Shown piece by piece: positions 1 to 6,677 of a stretch of DNA of 9,428 bases (position 1 is its first letter; each line of letters starts with the position of its first letter). Made by a program: the position numbers and the translations under genes. The stretch is from JAADDG01 sp964450755. GTDB taxonomy: Bacteria > Campylobacterota > Campylobacteria > Campylobacterales > JAADDG01. A model generated the notes under the pieces. It ran no database searches and was not told where the DNA came from. It saw nothing but the letters and a program-made list of their open reading frames with translations. The stretch spans positions 1 through 9,428 of the forward strand of contig CAYVDJ010000039.1 of assembly GCA_964450755.1 (NCBI GenBank), given 5' to 3'.

Positions 1-2
1 TA

Positions 3-740
3 AAAGAGAAATTTGATTTAAACAGCAGTGAAGTCAATCTGAAGATCAAAACATCAACACTCGGAACTGTTAAAATTGACGGTATAAAACTTGGCGAAGA
101 TTTTAACGGTACCTATTTCAGCGGTCAAAAAGTAACGATAGAAGCAACAGGAGATGAGGGTTACAAACTAAACTCATGGAACGGATATGATTCAAATGAG
201 AGCAAAATAGAGATCACTTTGGATCAAAATATCTCACTAGAGCCGATTTTTACTCTTGCAAACCCTCCCAAAATCGTTATAAATGAATTTAACTACAAAT
301 CTGCCAAAGATTTTGATACCGGAGACTGGGTGGAGCTTTATAACAACTCCGATGAAGATGTAAATATAGAAAACTGGATACTAAAAGATGATGACGATGA
401 ACATCAGTTTGTTTTTGAAAGCAACACCGTTATACCTGCAAGAGGATTTTTGGTTGTGTGTGAAAATTCGGATGATTTTTCAGCCAAATTTCCTCAGGTA
501 AGTGATTATGTCGGAGATATCTCTTTTGGATTCGGTAAAAAAAGCGACAGTATAAGACTTTATAATCAAGACGGTATTTTGATAGATTCTCTAAGCTATG
601 ATGAGAGTTGGCCTGATGCTGCCGGAAACGGAGCTACACTTGAACTTGTTGATCCAGACAGCGACAACTCGATAAAAGACAACTGGAGAGAATCCAACAC
701 TACCACACACGGCACACCTGCGGCAGTGAATGCTATTTGA
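3..740 (+). CDS. C-terminal part of a surface/exported protein with InlB-like repeat and lamin-tail domain (probably CotH-kinase type); 5' end outside window
   Basis: The frame is open from the left window edge to the TGA at 738-740, so 245 C-terminal residues are visible and the true start lies upstream. The TTG at 219 is internal. Visible residues ~12-78 look like a divergent InlB/bacterial repeat: GTVKIDG, then GTYFSGQKVTIEA, then GYKLNSWNG, ending in a DQNISLEPIF-type strand. Residues ~84-240 look like a lamin-tail domain (LTD, PF00932): KIVINEFNY, GDWVELYNNS, NWILKDDDD, ARGFLVVCE, SIRLYNQDG, LELVDPDSD and a final GTPAAVN. Repeat followed by LTD at the C terminus is characteristic of many bacterial CotH-kinase proteins, but no kinase residues are in view, so that part is inference. 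The protein is probably extracellular. LTDs are thought to mediate adhesion or localisation in secreted bacterial proteins. It ends just before a strong hairpin and is convergent with the next gene. Confidence 0.8.
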   Translation, partial: KEKFDLNSSEVNLKIKTSTLGTVKIDGIKLGEDFNGTYFSGQKVTIEATGDEGYKLNSWNGYDSNESKIEITLDQNISLEPIFTLANPPKIVINEFNYKSAKDFDTGDWVELYNNSDEDVNIENWILKDDDDEHQFVFESNTVIPARGFLVVCENSDDFSAKFPQVSDYVGDISFGFGKKSDSIRLYNQDGILIDSLSYDESWPDAAGNGATLELVDPDSDNSIKDNWRESNTTTHGTPAAVNAI

Positions 741-744
741 TTTT

Positions 745-781
745 TATACATCGTTTTTGCATAACGCAAAAACGATGTATA
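745..781. terminator. Perfect 16-bp hairpin between convergent genes, putative bidirectional terminator
   Basis: Arms at 745-760 and 766-781 are perfectly complementary over 16 bp with a 5-nt loop (ATAAC). It lies 4 nt after the stop of the plus-strand gene and 10 nt beyond the stop of the minus-strand gene, exactly where a shared terminator would sit. Neither side has a classical U-tract directly after the stem, and the T5/A5 runs lie inside the arms. It may therefore act as a 3'-end stabiliser or a weak terminator rather than a textbook intrinsic one. Confidence 0.6.
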
Positions 782-791
782 TCCTGTAATT

Positions 792-2414
792 TTATTTAAT
801 ACTTCCTTTGCATTTTATTATCAGACTGTCTTGAGGAAGGGTAAGTTTTCCACTTTCCATCGATACCGATACCATTCCCTGAGTGTTAAAAGTATAGGTT
901 ATGGAGTTGATTTTAATCTCTCCTCCAACTATCAATCCGGTTTGGGGATCTATCAAAAGAGAATTGACAGTTTCTATCACATAACTTCCATCGGCACAAT
1001 TTTCAGGAGTATTTTTTAAAGTAACTGTACCATCTATATCCATAACAATAAGATCTTCATTTTTGTCATATCTATCTTTTATGATTAGATTTTTATATGT
1101 TATCTCCCTTTTTGTTGTAGTATTACTCTCTTTTTCACTTTCTATTTTACCGTTTATCGTCATGATATATGCACTGTCACTTATTTTCTCTTTTGTAAAA
1201 TTGACACTGAGATTAAGAACTTTATCCAAATTTATGGTTTCCGCCTCCACAGAGTGTCTAAAATCGCTAAAAGTAGCTTCTAATTGTGTCTTGCTGCCTT
1301 GAAAAGTGATTTTACCGTTTAGATTATTTGTTTGAGTATTTTTACAGCTCTCAAATATCGCATCCAAATTTACATTTTTTGATTGGAGTTTGGTTTCCAC
1401 CGTACCTAATAACTTAACATAGCCGGATATAACACACTCTTTATTTTTATCAAATTCCTGAGCTTGTCGATAACTGATATATCTGTTTATTTTATTGTCT
1501 ATTAAACTTTCATAATCAAGATTTTGTTCAACTGTATCTGAATCTCCAATAACCTCATTTACCGTAACTAAGGCATTCAAAGCTTTTTCTTCACTGTCTA
1601 TATCGACTTCATCATCCAAAATTTCAAGATATTTTTTTTCTATAGATTTAAACTCTGTTGTAGCAGCCATTTTATCTATAATGTCATTTTTGGATGCTCC
1701 TTGATCCATCACTCCTTTCCAATAGTTAAAACCTCCCGTATCGGCAACTCTGTCAAACATGGTTTTATAAACCGCATTGATAAAATCATCATTGGAAGGA
1801 TTTTTATCGGTATATTCTTTTGAACCGAAGAAAAATTTTGCTATATCTGCACCGGTGGCATTTTTCCCCTGAAGCTGTTTAACCCAATAATCAAGTCCAC
1901 CAGGATCTGACTCTCTGTCTAAGATGATATTGTAAAATCTTATCGTAAAAGCTTTGATGCCGTCTTTGGAATTATATGCTTTAATGCCATAACTTTTACT
2001 CACTCCTTTAAATTCATCAGAAAGAGCAAAATTATAAAAGATAGATTCTCTTTTTTTACCGGAATTTTCCATCTCGTTGAGCCAAAATGATTTGCCTCCC
2101 GGATCTGCTGCTCTGTCAAAAAAGGTTTTGTAGGATCTGTCTAAAAAATCACCGTTACTTACATTTAAAGCCTTAAATTCACTACTGTCATAAAAAAACT
2201 TTGCAACCTCGGTAGCTGTCCATCCCTCATTTTTAAATTTGTTTCGCCAAACCTCAAGACCACTGTTATCGGCATCTCTTCCCAAAATATTTGTATAAAG
2301 CCGCTGTACGAACGCATCTATTTTAGCATCATCGGCTTTTATCTGTTTTGGCAAAAATGATACCAAAAACAGTACTGTAAAAAATGTTACAAATAAATTA
2401 TCAAACTTTTTCAT
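792..2414 (-). CDS. Secreted DUF4214-domain protein with unique C-terminal half
   Basis: The 540-residue protein begins at the ATG at 2414, which has GGAGA 7 nt upstream and opens a clear signal peptide (MKKFDNLF, a hydrophobic stretch, probable cleavage after A27 in QIKA/DD). The frame stays open back to 2537, but those 41 codons precede the ribosome site and would bury the signal. Residues ~31-250 hold four copies of a D-R-x-x-D-x-x-G-x-x-x-W motif (45-56, 100-111, 166-177, 221-232), spaced 55, 66 and 55 residues. These form two tandem DUF4214 (PF13946) units. DUF4214 occurs in secreted, S-layer and RTX-like proteins and its biochemical role is not established. Residues ~270-540 are unrecognised, with alternating beta-like segments and four Cys (327, 357, 473, 535) that could form disulfides. 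The gene is divergent from the Bat operon and could share its regulation or be a client, which is speculation. Confidence 0.85.
   Translation of the reverse strand: MKKFDNLFVTFFTVLFLVSFLPKQIKADDAKIDAFVQRLYTNILGRDADNSGLEVWRNKFKNEGWTATEVAKFFYDSSEFKALNVSNGDFLDRSYKTFFDRAADPGGKSFWLNEMENSGKKRESIFYNFALSDEFKGVSKSYGIKAYNSKDGIKAFTIRFYNIILDRESDPGGLDYWVKQLQGKNATGADIAKFFFGSKEYTDKNPSNDDFINAVYKTMFDRVADTGGFNYWKGVMDQGASKNDIIDKMAATTEFKSIEKKYLEILDDEVDIDSEEKALNALVTVNEVIGDSDTVEQNLDYESLIDNKINRYISYRQAQEFDKNKECVISGYVKLLGTVETKLQSKNVNLDAIFESCKNTQTNNLNGKITFQGSKTQLEATFSDFRHSVEAETINLDKVLNLSVNFTKEKISDSAYIMTINGKIESEKESNTTTKREITYKNLIIKDRYDKNEDLIVMDIDGTVTLKNTPENCADGSYVIETVNSLLIDPQTGLIVGGEIKINSITYTFNTQGMVSVSMESGKLTLPQDSLIIKCKGSIK
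1707..1949 (-). repeat. DUF4214 unit, second copy (protein residues 156-236)
   Basis: This segment aligns without gaps, at an exact 121-residue offset, to residues 35-115 of the same protein. By hand I count 34 identities in 81 positions. The best-kept blocks are the AKFF segment and the YKT-FDR-AD-GG block before W. It shows an ancient tandem duplication of a two-motif module. Confidence 0.75.
2070..2312 (-). repeat. DUF4214 unit, first copy (protein residues 35-115)
   Basis: This is the partner of the unit encoded at 1707-1949. Each unit contains two D-R-x-x-D motifs about 55 residues apart. The first motif here reads GRDADNSG, with extra acidic residues reminiscent of a calcium loop, though no metal site can be asserted from sequence alone. 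Confidence 0.75.
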
Positions 2415-2421
2415 CGTAAAT

Positions 2422-2426
2422 TCTCC
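2422..2426 (-). promoter_or_regulatory. Ribosome binding site fixing the start of the DUF4214 gene
   Basis: Read on the minus strand this is GGAGA, followed by 7 nt and the ATG at 2414. It decides against the farther in-frame ATG at 2537, which would place this site inside the coding region and lose the signal peptide. Confidence 0.8.
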
Positions 2427-2452
2427 ATGTTGAAATTTTAAACTATTTAATA

Positions 2453-2458
2453 ATTCTA
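2453..2458 (-). promoter_or_regulatory. Possible -10 box for the DUF4214 gene
   Basis: On the minus strand this reads TAGAAT, a 5/6 match to TATAAT, about 40 nt upstream of the start codon. No convincing -35 box is seen, as is common for AT-rich Campylobacterota-type promoters. In a region this AT-rich a chance match is likely. Confidence 0.3.
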
Positions 2459-2528
2459 CCTTAACGGCACTAAATTTCATATAAATATTTTTGTATGAAT
2501 TTTCAAATACTATGCAATCCATAATCTT

Positions 2529-2569
2529 GTTAATCATCTATTAACTTTCTATTTATTCAATATTAATCA
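2529..2569. promoter_or_regulatory. Candidate operator: GTTAAT-N5-ATTAAC dyad plus TTAATCA direct repeats
   Basis: A perfect 6-bp-arm dyad with a 5-nt spacer lies at 2529-2545. The heptamer TTAATCA inside it (2530-2536) recurs at 2563-2569, exactly 33 bp away, or about three helical turns. Both lie just upstream of the TATAAT box at 2578 and between two divergent genes, a usual place for a regulator site. The sequence is AT-rich, so chance is a serious alternative. No regulator is identified. Confidence 0.3.
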
Positions 2570-2577
2570 ACTTTATT

Positions 2578-2583
2578 TATAAT
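2578..2583 (+). promoter_or_regulatory. -10 box of the probable promoter for the MoxR/Bat operon
   Basis: A consensus TATAAT lies 52 nt upstream of the MoxR start codon, preceded by T-rich sequence (2546-2577) and without a good -35 hexamer. This is the pattern reported for housekeeping promoters in Campylobacter and Helicobacter. Transcription would start near 2590, giving a leader of roughly 45 nt that ends in AAGGA (2623-2627), 8 nt before the ATG. Confidence 0.55.
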
Positions 2584-2635
2584 CTTTATCAGAAAACATT
2601 GAAATATTAAAATAACACCAAAAAGGATTTTACGG

Positions 2636-3583
2636 ATGAATGCAAAAACAGAAGAGATAAAAAGAGAAATCAAAAAAGTTATCGTAGGTCAGGATGAACT
2701 TATCGATTCGATGCTTATAGCTCTTATCAGTGACGGACATATACTTGTGGAGGGAGTGCCGGGACTTGCCAAAACTACGGCTATAAACTCTCTTGCAAAG
2801 GCACTTGGTCTTAAATTTAACAGAGTTCAGTTTACACCGGATCTTTTGCCAAGCGATATAACCGGAACGGAGATTTATGATCAAAAAACAGGAGAGTTCA
2901 AGATAAAATACGGTCCCATTTTTACAAATCTTCTTTTGGCTGACGAGATAAACAGGGCTCCGGCAAAAGTCCAAAGCGCACTTTTGGAAGTGATGCAGGA
3001 AAAGCAGGTAACGATAGGAGATCAGACTTTCAAGATAGAAAAACCGTTTTTTGTTCTTGCTACCCAAAATCCGGTAGAGCAGGAGGGTACCTATCAGCTT
3101 CCCGAAGCCCAGCTTGACAGATTTATGTTAAAAACGGTTGTGGATTATAACACTATCGAAGAGGAATTTGAGATCGTTCAGAGAATAGCAAACCACCGTT
3201 TTGATGATATCGTGCAGGTTGCCGATAAAAACGATCTGAAAATACTGCACGAAGAAGCCGCAAAGGTGAATGTTGATGATGCGGTATTGAAGTATATGCT
3301 TAAAATAGTTTTTGCCACAAGAACACCAAAAGAGTACAATCTAAAAGAGCTTGAAGAGTATATAGAATTTGGCGCAAGTCCAAGAGGCTCTATAGATCTG
3401 TATAAAGCCGCCAAATCCATAGCTTTGATAAGAGGGAAAGATTATGTAACTCCCTATGATATAGCCAAAATAGCGCCAAATGTCTTAAGACACAGAATCA
3501 TTTTGAACTATAAAGCCGAAGCAAACGGCATTACGGCAGATGAGATTATCAAAAAGATTTTAAAAATCATCCCTTTACCTTAA
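2636..3583 (+). CDS. moxR: MoxR-family AAA+ ATPase
   Basis: A full-length 315-residue MoxR ATPase (AAA_3 domain, then AAA lid). It uses ATP hydrolysis to remodel or activate partner proteins, usually the vWA proteins encoded beside it, and has no signal or membrane segment, so it is cytosolic. Visible motifs: Walker A GVPGLAKT at 40-47, Walker B LLLADEINRAP at 99-109 (acidic pair D103/E104), sensor 1 ATQNP with N145, the arginine-finger region LDRFM with R162, and sensor 2 GASPRGS with R250. All catalytic residues look intact. The ATG at 2636 has AAGGA 8 nt upstream. It is the first gene of a seven-gene operon; its stop lies within the Shine-Dalgarno of the DUF58 gene. MoxR/Bat operons have been tied to stress tolerance, aerotolerance and cell-envelope functions in different bacteria. 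The exact role here is unknown. Confidence 0.95.
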   Translation: MNAKTEEIKREIKKVIVGQDELIDSMLIALISDGHILVEGVPGLAKTTAINSLAKALGLKFNRVQFTPDLLPSDITGTEIYDQKTGEFKIKYGPIFTNLLLADEINRAPAKVQSALLEVMQEKQVTIGDQTFKIEKPFFVLATQNPVEQEGTYQLPEAQLDRFMLKTVVDYNTIEEEFEIVQRIANHRFDDIVQVADKNDLKILHEEAAKVNVDDAVLKYMLKIVFATRTPKEYNLKELEEYIEFGASPRGSIDLYKAAKSIALIRGKDYVTPYDIAKIAPNVLRHRIILNYKAEANGITADEIIKKILKIIPLP

Positions 3584-3593
3584 AGGATATTCG

Positions 3594-4424
3594 ATGCAGC
3601 AAAAAGCAAAAGAGATATTGATAAAAACCAGACGGCGACTGTTTGGTCAAAACATCGGAAACAATGTCTCTGTATTTCAGGGAAACGGTCTTGATTTCAG
3701 CGAACTCAAAGAGTATTCCCACGGTGATGATGTCAAAAAGATAAACTGGAAGGTAACAGCAAGAAAACAGGAACCTTATATAAATATTTTCAACGAAGAG
3801 AGGGAACTTGATATCATCACAGCTTTTATGATAAGCGGTAATATCTATTTTGGCTCTTTCAGGCAGAAACAAGAGGTTATGAGCGAAGTTTTAACGATAC
3901 TTGGTTATTCTACGATCAAAAACAGCGACAGATTTACAGCTCTTTTTTACAGCAACAAAGAGGAGAGATTTTTCAAACCGACAAAAAAGCTAAATTCGAT
4001 CTATCCTGTTTTGGAGTATGCTTTAAATCTAAATCCCCTCTCAAAAGAGACAGATTACAAAAAATTTTGTGAATACTTTGTAAAAACCGTAAAAAGGAAA
4101 TCTCTTCTTTTCATCATAGGAGATTTTTATGAAGAGATTGATCTCTCTTTACTGGCAGCAAAATATGAAATCTATGCAATCATTATAAGAGACAGATTTG
4201 AAGAAGAGCCGAAATTTGATTCAAATACCATTTTAAAAGATCCCAAAACTTTAAAAGAGGAGCTTTTCTATCCTGATAAAAAAATATCGATAGAATTTAA
4301 AAAAGAGATTCAAAAAAGAGACAAAAAACTCTATGAACATTTTTTAAAAAACCGTATTGCATACACAAAAATCTATACGGATGAGGATCCGTTTATAAAA
4401 TTATCAAATATGTTTAGGAAATAA
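3594..4424 (+). CDS. DUF58 domain protein with degenerate MIDAS
   Basis: A 276-residue protein of the short, apparently soluble DUF58 type. The family signature spans residues ~31-74: GNGLDFSELKEYSHGDD, then INWKVTARK and an FNEEREL segment. A vWA-like fold follows. The position normally holding the first MIDAS motif (D-x-S-x-S) reads M79-I-S81-G-N83, so the metal-binding Asp and the second Ser are absent. A later strand IIGDF retains D177. DUF58 proteins are almost always encoded directly after MoxR and are presumed partners or targets of it; their biochemical role is unclear. No signal peptide or membrane helix is visible. The ATG at 3594 follows AAAGGA (3582-3587), which overlaps the moxR stop, so translation is probably coupled. 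The family call is firm and the function is not. Confidence 0.9.
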   Translation: MQQKAKEILIKTRRRLFGQNIGNNVSVFQGNGLDFSELKEYSHGDDVKKINWKVTARKQEPYINIFNEERELDIITAFMISGNIYFGSFRQKQEVMSEVLTILGYSTIKNSDRFTALFYSNKEERFFKPTKKLNSIYPVLEYALNLNPLSKETDYKKFCEYFVKTVKRKSLLFIIGDFYEEIDLSLLAAKYEIYAIIIRDRFEEEPKFDSNTILKDPKTLKEELFYPDKKISIEFKKEIQKRDKKLYEHFLKNRIAYTKIYTDEDPFIKLSNMFRK

Positions 4425-4425
4425 A

Positions 4426-4815
4426 ATGCAGGGTTTGAAAGATATAAAAGGAATTGTTGAAGTACACGGATACAGCAGTATATATTTGATTGTAACTATT
4501 TTTATTATTTGTCTGATCGTTACGGCTTTTGTATTTGTAGGGTACAGATATCTTAAAAAGAAAAGAAGAAGAAAGAGAAAAACGAAGATGCAAATTGCAA
4601 GAGAGAAATTGAAAAATCTAAGATTTGACAATCCAAAAGAGGCGGTTTATACATTCAGCGAATATGCAAACATCATCACTCAAAACAAAGAGCAACAAAG
4701 AGAAAATCTGGAAAATATTTTAAAAGAGATCGAGATATACAAATACAAAAGAGACATTCCTCCTCTTTCCAAAGAGGTGATAAATAAAATGAAACGATTT
4801 ATAAAGGCGTTGTGA
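4426..4815 (+). CDS. Small single-pass membrane protein, DUF4381-like (Bat operon)
   Basis: A 129-residue protein with one strong membrane helix at ~18-42, followed by a very basic stretch (KKKRRRKRKTK, 44-54) that should hold the C-terminal domain in the cytosol, and a short N terminus beginning LKDIKG. The remaining ~75 residues look helical. An LRDI-like start, one helix and a basic helical tail match the DUF4381 proteins that usually sit between the DUF58 and vWA genes in these operons. Placement and topology support the call, but similarity is too low to be certain by eye. It starts 1 nt after the DUF58 stop (AGGA at 4416-4419, 6 nt spacing), and its TGA overlaps the next ATG. Its likely job is linking the cytosolic MoxR/DUF58 side to the membrane vWA proteins, which is inference. 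Confidence 0.75.
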   Translation: MQGLKDIKGIVEVHGYSSIYLIVTIFIICLIVTAFVFVGYRYLKKKRRRKRKTKMQIAREKLKNLRFDNPKEAVYTFSEYANIITQNKEQQRENLENILKEIEIYKYKRDIPPLSKEVINKMKRFIKAL

Positions 4816-5699
4816 TGGAACATATAACTTTTGAATATCCTGTTGCATTTTTACTGCTTTTGCTTTTTTTTGTCTGTATCAAATTTTGCAAACCAAGATA
4901 TGTCAGTATCTTTTTTCCAAATGTATCTCTTTTGAAAAAAGTAACGGCAAAGAAAAATTTTCTGCTTGATCTCAGTAAATTTTTAACTATGCTGTTTTTT
5001 GTCGTCTCTCTTGCCTCTCCTATCGCAAAAAATGAGACAGTTGTTCAAAACAACAAAGGATATGAGATATCTTTGATACTTGATGCAAGTGGTTCAATGG
5101 CGCAAAATAACAAATTTTCTATTGTAAAAGGTATCGTTTCTGATTTTATAAAAAAGAGGAAAAGTGACAAACTCGCTTTGACGATTTTTGCTGATTTTGC
5201 CTATGTGGCAGTACCTCTGACCTATGATAAAAAGAGTCTGCAAAGACTTCTTGAAAGAGTTGATGTCGGCATAGCCGGAACACACAGAACCGCTCTTTAT
5301 GAAGCTTTGTTTATGAGTACCAAACTTTTTAAAAATTCAAAATCAAAAAACAAGATAGCCATCCTTCTGACAGACGGTATGGACAATGTCAATACCATTC
5401 CTCTGGATGTGGCTGTCAATACTGCCAAAAAATACGGTATCAAAGTCTATACAATAGGTGTGGGAGGAAGAGGAGACTATAATCCTTATGTTCTTAAAAA
5501 GATAGCAAAAGAGACAGGAGGAGAGTTTTTTGAGGCAGACAGTTCCCAAAAGCTAGAGAGGATCTATGCCCAAATAGACAAACTCGAAAAGAGTGAGATA
5601 AAAACAGACAAATATGTCAAAAAAAGATATTTCTTTCAATACACTCTTTTACTCGGAGTTTTATTTTTAATTATTTTTATATTTTTAAACAGGAAGTAG
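4815..5699 (+). CDS. batA: BatA-like von Willebrand factor A membrane protein
   Basis: A 294-residue protein starting at the ATG at 4815, whose first base is the last base of the upstream TGA. A GTG one codon earlier is also open but sits only 4 nt from the AAAGG ribosome site, against 7 nt for the ATG. It has two N-terminal membrane helices (~9-24, ~55-70) around a Lys-rich loop, a vWA domain (~83-255) and a C-terminal helix (~274-291). The MIDAS is complete: D90-A-S92-G-S94, Thr at T159 (or T156), and D187 in LLTDGMD. The basic loop between helices 1 and 2 and the basic C terminus predict a periplasmic vWA domain. BatA proteins bind divalent metal through the MIDAS and are thought to form an envelope complex with BatB and BatD. 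A paralogue follows directly. Confidence 0.9.
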   Translation: MEHITFEYPVAFLLLLLFFVCIKFCKPRYVSIFFPNVSLLKKVTAKKNFLLDLSKFLTMLFFVVSLASPIAKNETVVQNNKGYEISLILDASGSMAQNNKFSIVKGIVSDFIKKRKSDKLALTIFADFAYVAVPLTYDKKSLQRLLERVDVGIAGTHRTALYEALFMSTKLFKNSKSKNKIAILLTDGMDNVNTIPLDVAVNTAKKYGIKVYTIGVGGRGDYNPYVLKKIAKETGGEFFEADSSQKLERIYAQIDKLEKSEIKTDKYVKKRYFFQYTLLLGVLFLIIFIFLNRK

Positions 5700-5702
5700 A
5701 AA

Positions 5703-6677
5703 ATGAGACTATTGGATCCGCAATTTTTAATTTTACTTTTGGTTCCTTTGGGGTTGCTTTTTATTCTTTTTGGTAAAAATGAGGGATTTGAGAAATATTT
5801 TGAACCCAAACTGCTTAAAAAGATGCAACAAAAAAAGGGAGGTATGAGTAGAAAAACAAGAAATATTTTATTGATATTCTCTTTGATCTTTGCGATACTG
5901 GCACTTTCCCGTCCTGTGATTGACAAGGGAGAGATCAAAGTAAAATCAAGTTTTATAGATGTAATAACGGCATTTGACATCTCAAAATCGATGTTTTCAG
6001 ATGATGTCTATCCGGACAGATTTGAATTTGCAAAGAGAAAATTTTACAGTATGCTTGATTATTTTCAAGATGGCAAAATCGGTGTTATAGGTTTTAGTTC
6101 AAAGGCTTTTTTGATAGCTCCTTTGACGGATGATTTTAACAGTTTGAAATATCTGGTCAAAAATATGAGTTTGGATTATGTAACTTTAAAAGGTACCGAT
6201 CTGATGACTCCTCTTGAGATCACAAACGAACTTTTAAAAAACAGTGACAAAAAGGCTCTTGTGATATTTACTGACGGAGGAGATCAAAACAGTTTCAAAA
6301 AAGAGATAGAATATGCCAAAAAACATCATATAAAGGTATTTGTTTATGCAATAGCAACCAAAAAAGGAGGTGTTATCAAAACGCAAAACGGAGTTTTAAA
6401 AGACAAAAACGGTGATATCGTGATAACCAGACTAAATGAAAACATAAAAGAGTTGGCGATAAAAAGCGGTGGAGCATATATGAAATACTCTCTCTCAAAC
6501 AGTGATATAAAATATCTTGTAGATGATATCCGATCAAAATTCAAAGCCGTTACCAAAAACGAACTGACCATAAAAGACAGAGTCGAAATGTTTTACTATC
6601 CTTTGATTTTTGGCATTATACTGTTTTTGACAGCTATTTTTTCACTGCCGAAAATTTCACCAAGGAGAAGAGCATGA
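5703..6677 (+). CDS. batB: BatB-like von Willebrand factor A membrane protein
   Basis: A 324-residue paralogue of the preceding vWA protein, with the same plan: helices at ~8-23 and ~53-69, a vWA domain, and a C-terminal helix at ~299-316 ending in RRRA. The MIDAS is intact: D92-I-S94-K-S96, T165 in LKGTDL, and D191 in FTDGGD. The segment at ~222-262 (GGVIKTQNGVLKDKNG, then TRLNE and KSGGAY) is the insert typical of BatB proteins, which separates it from the BatA copy. The basic loop between helices 1 and 2 again places the vWA domain in the periplasm. AGGAAG at 5691-5696 lies 6 nt before the ATG and overlaps the end of the previous gene. Its last four bases (ATGA) overlap the next start, so translation is likely coupled. 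Confidence 0.9.
   Translation: MRLLDPQFLILLLVPLGLLFILFGKNEGFEKYFEPKLLKKMQQKKGGMSRKTRNILLIFSLIFAILALSRPVIDKGEIKVKSSFIDVITAFDISKSMFSDDVYPDRFEFAKRKFYSMLDYFQDGKIGVIGFSSKAFLIAPLTDDFNSLKYLVKNMSLDYVTLKGTDLMTPLEITNELLKNSDKKALVIFTDGGDQNSFKKEIEYAKKHHIKVFVYAIATKKGGVIKTQNGVLKDKNGDIVITRLNENIKELAIKSGGAYMKYSLSNSDIKYLVDDIRSKFKAVTKNELTIKDRVEMFYYPLIFGIILFLTAIFSLPKISPRRRA

Noticed and set aside
831..1302. Plus-strand open frames opposite the DUF4214 gene
   Set aside because: They are antisense shadows without ribosome sites; the minus-strand frame is continuous and has domain support.
2476..2499. Short inverted repeat TTCATA / TATGAA in the divergent region
   Set aside because: Six-bp arms with a 12-nt AT-rich loop are expected by chance in DNA of this composition.
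2415..2537. N-terminal extension of the DUF4214 protein to the ATG at 2537
   Set aside because: The extra 41 residues precede a good GGAGA site and a typical signal peptide at 2414, and the stretch is AT-rich promoter-like DNA.
2630..3067. Minus-strand open frame opposite moxR
   Set aside because: It lies wholly antisense to a strongly conserved AAA+ domain, and its product has no recognisable features.
4812..4814. GTG start for the BatA-like protein
   Set aside because: It is only 4 nt from AAAGG. The following ATG has better spacing and a TGATG junction.
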